From NCBI GenBank assembly GCA_002286855.1, contig NRSV01000022.1, positions 401,604 through 424,135 on the forward strand: a stretch of 22,532 nt of DNA. Direction: 5' to 3'. The notes below the pieces were generated by a model. That model was not told the DNA's origin. It did no database searches and saw only the letters and a list, made by a program, of their open reading frames with translations. Each line of letters begins with the position of its first letter. The first letter of the stretch is position 1. The position numbers and the translations under genes are program-made. This DNA is from Bipolaris cookei. Its lineage: Eukaryota > Ascomycota > Dothideomycetes > Pleosporales > Pleosporaceae. Shown piece by piece: positions 17,338-22,532 of this stretch.

Positions 17338-18966
17338 TTAATTAGTATCTAGAGTATCTTTCTTGCATGTACGTGAGTTATGGCCAGTCTCTTTGCATCT
17401 ACTACAGCGCGTTACAGCCCGGCGGCTGACACCTAATCGCTCCCCACCCTGACGCTCCTCACAAGCAATCTGCTCATCGGCCTCGCGTTGAGCAAGTATA
17501 TCCTCTCCAGCTCCCTTCGTAAGGACTCCTCGCTTCTGTATCCGCTTTTTCTTACGCTTTCGACGCTCTGATACTGCTATATTAGCTCTCTCAAGAGTAG
17601 CAATTCGATCGCGCATTAGCTCAGCCGAGAGCATCATTACTTCTGCCCCCTTCTTAAGCTGGTTAATTGCCGCAATGATTGAAGCTGGCGATGAGTCTTG
17701 ATGCCGCTGAACGCGATCACGTATCAATGTCGATTGAGCTTCAAGCTCGCGTGTGTTACTAGGCGTACGAGCCTGCCAGAGAGCCTCTGCTAGAACAGCT
17801 GGTGGAGTAGGCGTACGTAGCTGCACGTCCAGCTTTGATAGAACAGCGTCTGGCTGAAGAGGAACAATACCTGCGCCTCGAAAGGCTGAGCAGATATTAG
17901 TTGGTGTAAAGGATCGATCAAAGGCTGTCTTGAACGCTGGCAGAAACTCGAGCTTGGTGATGTGGTTGATGTGGTTGCGTATTAGGCTCTCTACTTCACG
18001 ACTATACGCGCGCTTCAACGGCGAGAAACAGCCAACGTCAAGAGGCTGGAGTAGATGAGATGAGTGTGGTGGCATACAGAGTGTGTAGATATTGTTCTCC
18101 TTACAGAGCTCTTGAAACTCAAGTGACTGGTGGCTCTCATGGCCGTCAAGGATAAGCAGCCGGCATGCCCCAACAACCTTGCCATCTGTATGCTTGACAA
18201 AGTGCTTTAGCCACTCAACTCCTAGCTCATTAGTCGTCCAGCCGTTATCGCTGACTGCGATCGCCCAGTCGCGTGGGATCTCTGCCTCCTCATACCAGGC
18301 AGATAGGTGATGCTTGCCAGTAAAGATGAGAAATGGTGGGATAGACCAGCCAGCTGCATTGATCCCAGCGATAAACGTCACCCACTCTCGGCCGCCTGGC
18401 TGGATAGCCTTTGGGCGGCCTCTTCTCTCTGATGCTGTAACGATAAGCTGAGTGGTAATCTTTCCCATTGAAAAGCCAGCTTCGTCAAAGTTGTAGACGT
18501 CCTCGTCACAGATGCCATACTTGGCCTTCGTCTGCTCCACAAGCCCAAACCAGCTCTTAATTAAGACTGGATCTTCACATAGAGCTCTCTGCCTATCGTA
18601 AGCCCGATTGAAACGCGTCGCAAGACTGTCTGTACGCTTGACAAAGTTGGCTGGCCACTTCTGCCCAACCTGGCCAGCGCCGCGCGTAGCCAGCAGCTTA
18701 TTAGCCATATCGCGCACAGCAGTATACGTAGGCGCAAATCCACGTAGATCAAGATTAAATATATAATCAACTATCACCTCCTCTTCTAGCTTAGTTAGCT
18801 TCTTTGAGTTGGGCTGGCAATCGCGTCGGGCAGGCTTGCCAGCGCGTCGGCGGCGGAGCGTTGTTTCGGCTACACTATAGACTGCAGCAGCACGGCGATT
18901 CCCTTGAATCTGTTTATTTTTAAGAGATTGGATAGCAAGTTGAATATCTGATTCGTCTGAAGCCAT
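17338..18966 (-). CDS. Intact pogo-type DD35D transposase with zinc knuckle
   Basis: A single uninterrupted frame of 542 residues on the minus strand. The order is: psq-type helix-turn-helix (about 5-45), CENP-B-type DNA-binding domain (about 55-125), then the DDE domain with D161 (YNFDEAGF), D274 (LILDGHESH) and D310 (LQPLDVG). The last two Asp are 35 residues apart, the DD35D spacing of fungal Fot/pogo elements. A basic region (ERRKRKKKRIQKR, about 467-479) looks like a nuclear signal. The C-terminus has a CCHC zinc knuckle, C521, C524, H529, C534. The enzyme would bind the inverted repeats and cut and paste the element at TA sites. No lesion is visible, so it may also mobilise related defective copies such as the one at 1-677. 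Confidence 0.95.
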   Translation of the reverse strand: MASDESDIQLAIQSLKNKQIQGNRRAAAVYSVAETTLRRRRAGKPARRDCQPNSKKLTKLEEEVIVDYIFNLDLRGFAPTYTAVRDMANKLLATRGAGQVGQKWPANFVKRTDSLATRFNRAYDRQRALCEDPVLIKSWFGLVEQTKAKYGICDEDVYNFDEAGFSMGKITTQLIVTASERRGRPKAIQPGGREWVTFIAGINAAGWSIPPFLIFTGKHHLSAWYEEAEIPRDWAIAVSDNGWTTNELGVEWLKHFVKHTDGKVVGACRLLILDGHESHQSLEFQELCKENNIYTLCMPPHSSHLLQPLDVGCFSPLKRAYSREVESLIRNHINHITKLEFLPAFKTAFDRSFTPTNICSAFRGAGIVPLQPDAVLSKLDVQLRTPTPPAVLAEALWQARTPSNTRELEAQSTLIRDRVQRHQDSSPASIIAAINQLKKGAEVMMLSAELMRDRIATLERANIAVSERRKRKKKRIQKRGVLTKGAGEDILAQREADEQIACEERQGGERLGVSRRAVTRCSRCKETGHNSRTCKKDTLDTN

Positions 18967-19020
18967 TTGAGCGTAGTGGTATTGAGTAATTAGATGTTTA
19001 GTTTAAGGAGGTGCGCAAGT

Positions 19021-19071
19021 TTGATGGGGTGCGCCGCTCGCTTGCCTGCGCCGCTCGCTTGCCATACACGT
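19021..19071. repeat. Right terminal inverted repeat of the nested element
   Basis: Perfect reverse complement of 17217-17267, followed by the TA duplication. It lies 54 bp upstream of the transposase ATG, so it probably overlaps the promoter, a common arrangement that lets the transposase affect its own expression. Confidence 0.95.
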
Positions 19072-19673
19072 TACTGTAAGTAGCGTTATGTTTTTGCGCT
19101 AACACCAACTGATGCGTAATAATCACAGCGCCTTTTGCTAGCTTCTTAAAGGCAGCCACTATACTTGACGGTGAACTGTCCATATGCGTCTGAGTCATCT
19201 AATTTACTAGCTTCTATTGTGACCCTAGTTCTAGGGTATTGCTTGGGGTTTGCGACAGCTAGGGCAGATCTTCTATAGCAGGTGGTGTTGGCGTCCGCAG
19301 CTCGATGTCAAGCTTCGATGTCACCACCTCTGGGTCGTGTGGAACTAATCTGGCGCCTCTAAACCCTCATAAGATGTTGTTCCTTGTAATAGTTTTGCCA
19401 TGGGCCTGCCGGAAGGCTGGTAAGAACTCTATCTTCGTCATATAGTTGATCTAGTTGCGTATCATCTCCTCGGCTTGGCGCCCGTACGTCCTCTTCAAAG
19501 GCGAGAAACAGCCTACATTAAGTGGCTGTAGTAGATGAGAAGAGTGCGGAGGCATGTATGGAGTGATAATCTTTGCATCCTTGCAGTATTGCTGGAACTC
19601 GAGCGAGTTGTGGCCCCCGTGACCGTCAAGAATGAGTAGACGATAGCCTCCAATACTACGCTCTTTCGTATGT

Positions 19674-20196
19674 CTGTCAAAGTGTTCCAGCCACTTCATA
19701 CCGAGTTCATTCGTCGTCCAGCCATTCTCGGAGACTGCAAGAACTCAATCTCGAGGTAGGCTATCCTCCTTGTACCAGGCAGAGAGGTGGTACTTGCCGC
19801 CAAAGATAATGAAGGATGGGATCGCCCAGCCAGCTGCGCCGACACAAACTACGCCGGTAATCCACTCCCAGTTGCCCTGTTGCAAAGATCTCGGCTTTGA
19901 TCGACGCTCAGAGGCTGTGGCTACGGCTAGCGCCTTGTTCATGCCACTATAAAGCTAGCCTTGTCAAAATTGTATATATGCCCGTCCTAGATGCCATACC
20001 TGGCTTTGGCATTCTGTTCAAGGTGGAACGAGCCCTGCACAAGCTCAGAATCTTCACGAAGAGCTCTCTTATAGTCGTGCTTTTGATTAAACTTTATCTG
20101 AAGCTCTGGGCGACGCTTTAGAAAGGACTTAGCCCAGTTTTGGCTAACAGGCTCGCGGTTGCGAGCAGCCAGCAAAGAATCAACTAGATCTTTGAC
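19674..20196. repeat. 523-bp block identical to 4621-5143
   Basis: I compared the two blocks base by base and found no difference, including shared premature stops. Same orientation, 15,053 bp apart. Identity ends abruptly at both sides: at the MITE edge on one side and at strong divergence after GATCTTTGAC on the other. Confidence 0.93.
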
Positions 20197-20553
20197 GGCG
20201 AAGAGATGCAGCGGAAATTCTCGCCAATCAAGGTCCAAAATATAGCTACAAATTATCTCCTCTCCTGTCACAAGCAGCCTTATTGAGTTAGGTTGAGTAT
20301 CCCGTCGAGAAAGCCTTCTAGCACGTCGATTGCTAGGCGTTTGGTGAGAGACGTTATATAGACGCGCTGCGTCTCGTAATCTCGTAATGTTAATGTCTTG
20401 TTGCATTTAATAGCCTATAATGTAAGCTATTTTTCTAATTTGTCTTTAGAAATTGGCATGTTATTGCGTTAAGATATCGCGTGTGATAGTCATGTAATAG
20501 TCAAAGTTGGTGGGGTCTTGGCATCGTGACAAACTCGCCCATCCCAGACGTTA

Positions 20554-20809
20554 TTTGGAAAGCTCAATTGTAATCATGTATAACGCAAATAAGAGACATC
20601 TCTGACGCCTTTCAATATGAATAGGCAAGATTTCAAAATCATTACTTTTGTAAAGTGCGAGTTCTGGAACTCTGGCTCGAATCTGATTAGGGAGCTTTCA
20701 TGACCAGCCACTGTTCATAGGACAGTATCAGTTACGCTACTAGTCATCATCAATGTGCTTAATTCACAATGTATTCTATCTATTTTAGATGTTTTAGATG
20801 CTCCTCTAT
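20554..20809. other. Spacer between transposon and dehydratase-like gene
   Basis: 256 AT-rich bases after the TA duplication, presumably including the 3' untranslated region of the minus-strand gene. No further feature is seen. Confidence 0.4.
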
Positions 20810-21985
20810 CTATTGATCCACAACAAAACCATCGTAATGAGGTCTCATATGCATATTTTGCTTGTATGGCGGCCGGATATCCTTGGCGTTGTCCAGAACA
20901 TTGATGCCGATACCAGGACGTGTTGGGATGTCCACGAAGCCTTTCTCGACCTTCGGAACAAAATCCACGACATTACTTCCCAGATGCTCCAGAGATGATG
21001 TGAACGTGCCATTCTCGAAGCCAGTTGCATATTCTTGAATCGCAAAGTTGGGTATGCAAGCAGCTATTTGGAGGCAAGCGGCTAGGCCTATCGGTGAAAG
21101 TGGGTTGTGAGGTACAACTTGCACATTGTGGGCTTCGGCCATAGCAGCAACCTTCTTCGCTCCTGTGATACCTCCGCAAAGGGCCACATCAACCCGAACA
21201 TACTCAAGCGCGTTGCGTGAAAGTAGAGCTTGGAACTCATAGATAGTGCTGAATCTTTCTCCTGTGGCGATTGGCACAGCAATACGGTCTGCGACACGTG
21301 CCATAGCATCTGCGCTCTCTGGACGGATAGGATCCTCTACAAACATTGGGTTGTAGATCTTAATCAAATTCGTGAAAGTGACAGCTTCGGCTGGAGTGAG
21401 ACGACGGTGGAGCTCGATTAAGAGGTCAACTTCATCACCAACAACCTCTCGCATTCTTCGCACATTATCCGCCGCGTCCTGCATCTTCTTTACATGAGGC
21501 TTGAAGTAAACTTGATCGTGGCCCTCGTCCAGAAATGGGTTTATGTGTCCAAACGCAGTATATCCCAAGTCCTTCTTCCTCTTGCACTCATCTAGGACGC
21601 TTTCTATCGTCTTCTCGTAGATGTGTCCATACACTCTCGCCTTTTTCCGGCATGCTCCTCCAAGGAGCTGCCAAACAGGGACTCCAAGAGCTTTGCCTTT
21701 GATATCCCACAAGGCGATGTCGATGCCTGAAATGGCAGCGTTAATGGCCGTGCCCTGAAAATAACTGAAGCGGTGCATGACATTCCAGTGATGCTCGATG
21801 TCAAAAGCTGACTTGTTTACTAGGTATTCAGCAAATCGGCTCACTGCCGTTGCGCCAGCTTCAATGTGACCCCATACTCCAGATTCTCCCCAGCCGACAA
21901 TGCCGTTTTCCGTTTCGATGCGTACAAATAAAAATTGGCCGACATGGAGTGGAGCCACAGATTTAATGGTGGGCGCTGAAGCCAT
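20810..21985 (-). CDS. Enolase-superfamily protein, D-galactonate dehydratase-like (mandelate racemase/muconate lactonizing family)
   Basis: One exon, 391 residues. The N-terminal capping domain (GIVGWGESGVWGH) is followed by the barrel: GIDIALWDIKGKALGVPVWQLLGG (about 87-110), E191-L-H193, FVE217DP, TGE243R, CGGIT (about 270) and PH293NPLSP. The acidic metal-ligand positions and His193/His293 fit the acid-sugar dehydratase (galactonate dehydratase) group better than muconate cycloisomerase, which uses Lys in KxK motifs. The first ligand, normally Asp in that group (DxH), is Glu here. Members abstract an alpha-proton from a carboxylate substrate with Mg2+ help; the substrate here is unknown. 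It is separated from the other pathway genes by the nested transposons, and could be part of the same cluster or simply adjacent. Start at the only suitable ATG; the first strand is short but complete. Confidence 0.9.
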   Translation of the reverse strand: MASAPTIKSVAPLHVGQFLFVRIETENGIVGWGESGVWGHIEAGATAVSRFAEYLVNKSAFDIEHHWNVMHRFSYFQGTAINAAISGIDIALWDIKGKALGVPVWQLLGGACRKKARVYGHIYEKTIESVLDECKRKKDLGYTAFGHINPFLDEGHDQVYFKPHVKKMQDAADNVRRMREVVGDEVDLLIELHRRLTPAEAVTFTNLIKIYNPMFVEDPIRPESADAMARVADRIAVPIATGERFSTIYEFQALLSRNALEYVRVDVALCGGITGAKKVAAMAEAHNVQVVPHNPLSPIGLAACLQIAACIPNFAIQEYATGFENGTFTSSLEHLGSNVVDFVPKVEKGFVDIPTRPGIGINVLDNAKDIRPPYKQNMHMRPHYDGFVVDQ

Positions 21986-22291
21986 TGTTCCCCTGTGTCA
22001 AAAAAATGTTATTTAGGGTAGAGTAAAGTTGTAAGAGTCTCTCGTGAGTCATTTAGGTCAGTAACACTCACAGATTGCTTTCCTGTAAAATACATTCTGC
22101 AATCAAGGTGACGTGACTGCGAATGGCTATTAGGCGGGATGCAGCCGAGCGGGCGTTGCGTGCTACCGACGCCCTAGCCCCAGCCGAAGGGGCTCCCCCG
22201 CGTTCGGCTCAAGTGTGTGATGTCTCCCTAATGATATTAATTTCTCAGATTCGGATCTCGGATCCCGGTGGGGGTGGCCTCACTCTCTTAC
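21986..22291. other. Upstream region of the dehydratase-like gene
   Basis: 306 bases with no supported gene. AT-rich near the gene, then GC-rich from about 22130. It contains an AGCCGAA / TTCGGCT inverted repeat (22182-22188 and 22203-22209) around a GC-rich 14-base spacer; this could be a hairpin of repeat origin or a regulator site. Confidence 0.4.
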
Positions 22292-22382
22292 CTAGGCTGG
22301 TAAATGGGTCTCCACATCGGGATCTCTTTCTCTATAACATCTTCTTAACTATTAGAGTTAGAGAAAAGGTTTATATATATAA
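22292..22382. mobile_element. Truncated copy of the MITE (left half only)
   Basis: Nearly identical to 4280-4370: the CTAGGCTGGTAAATGGGTCTCC end and the arm of the foldback through TTATATATATAA. The opposite arm and right end are missing. Confidence 0.85.
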
Positions 22383-22392
22383 ACTATAGATA

Positions 22393-22532
22393 ACGTACCT
22401 CACGGGTTCGTGGCCCATACGGGTTCGTGGCCCACGCTAGCTGTTGCCCTCACCAAAACCCCCTTCCCCGCCCTATAACAGCCCAACTTTGGCCAGTTTG
22501 ATGCAAAAAAACACAAAATACTATTTAGAGGC
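22393..22532. mobile_element. Probable left end of another pogo-like element, cut by window edge
   Basis: After TA (22391-22392) the sequence starts ACGTACC, like the ACGT tips of the other pogo elements. It carries two tandem 17-bp units beginning ACGGGTTCGTG (22402 and 22419), the same layout as in the other inverted repeats. The remaining 100 bases have no coding evidence. The other end is outside the window, so this is a provisional call. Confidence 0.45.

Larger units (their letters stand above)
17217..19071 (-). mobile_element. Complete pogo/Fot-like DNA transposon, family 1, perfect 51-bp inverted repeats
   Basis: Terminal repeats 17217-17267 and 19021-19071 are perfect reverse complements over 51 bp and begin ACGT. 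TA duplications sit at 17215-17216 and 19072-19073. Total length is 1855 bp with one intact transposase. Each inverted repeat contains two tandem copies of a 17-bp unit (GGCAAGCGAGCGGCGCA). It is inserted in the transposase region of the family-2 element. Perfect ends and an open gene point to a recent insertion. Confidence 0.95.
16950..20406 (-). pseudogene. Family-2 pogo transposase, interrupted and with stop codons
   Basis: The reading starts at ATG 20404-20406 and covers the DNA-binding part to 19987, where a stop follows KARYGI. Further pieces are the first-Asp region, a LILDGHGGH second-Asp block (about 19620) and a third block in which the catalytic Asp is Asn (LQPLNVGCF). The frame breaks several times. 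The C-terminal part is separated by the nested element: its piece at about 16950-17215 encodes a zinc-knuckle remnant YRRCGEAGHNTRTC, in which the first Cys has become Tyr. Not able to make an active enzyme. Confidence 0.8.
16833..20551 (-). mobile_element. Pogo-like element, family 2, copy B, split by a nested element
   Basis: Left inverted repeat from 16833 (ACGTCTGAGATGGGCGAGTT...) and right inverted repeat ending at 20551 correspond over about 60 bp with few mismatches. TA flanks both sides (16831-16832 and 20552-20553). Subtracting the insertion at 17217-19071 and one TA leaves about 1.86 kb, nearly the size of the intact family-1 element. The internal transposase is dead. Confidence 0.85.

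Noticed and set aside
22123..22389. 88-codon open frame near the right edge
   Set aside because: It runs through the truncated MITE and repeat-like GC-rich sequence and has no protein-family signal.
1..22532. CRISPR array or prokaryotic operon structures
   Set aside because: No spaced direct-repeat array exists, and introns plus fungal gene families show the DNA is eukaryotic.

Overview
The window looks like filamentous ascomycete DNA (Pezizomycotina); genus cannot be told from sequence alone. The grounds are genes split by short introns (mostly 49-73 bp, GTAnGN donors, CTAAY or CTGAY branch points), a Zn2Cys6 fungal-specific transcription factor, and several Fot/pogo-type DNA transposons with TA target sites. 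Coordinates are from hand reading and splice models are unconfirmed by RNA.

Layout: (1) 1-677, decayed pogo-like element cut by the left edge. (2) 678-2675, gene-free AT-rich DNA. (3) 2676-4018 (+), three-exon FAD hydroxylase. (4) 4281-5508, a TA-flanked miniature inverted-repeat element joined to a fragment of a second pogo family. (5) 5885-9007 (+), transcription factor with two C2H2 fingers and a Zn2Cys6 cluster. (6) 9230-10900 (-), aldehyde-dehydrogenase-like protein without the catalytic Cys and with a C-terminal membrane helix. (7) 11390-11838 (+), small unknown protein. (8) 12009-12995 (-), ketopantoate-reductase family. (9) 13367-14423 (-), LigB/DODA-type extradiol dioxygenase, divergent from (10) 14857-16750 (+), CocE/NonD-type hydrolase. 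(11) 16833-20551, dead pogo element with a complete, apparently intact pogo element (17217-19071) nested in it. (12) 20810-21985 (-), enolase-superfamily sugar-acid-dehydratase-like protein. (13) 22292-22532, half of the miniature element followed by what looks like the end of another pogo element.

The non-transposon genes read as a catabolic or tailoring cluster. An aromatic hydroxylase could make a catechol, the extradiol enzyme could open the ring, and the hydrolase, reductase and dehydratase could act before or after that, under a pathway regulator. No polyketide, peptide or terpene synthase is present. Shared promoter motifs (ATGTGGA; CGG/CCG palindromes) hint at co-regulation. The combination is not one I recognise as characterised; pathway order and substrate are inference.
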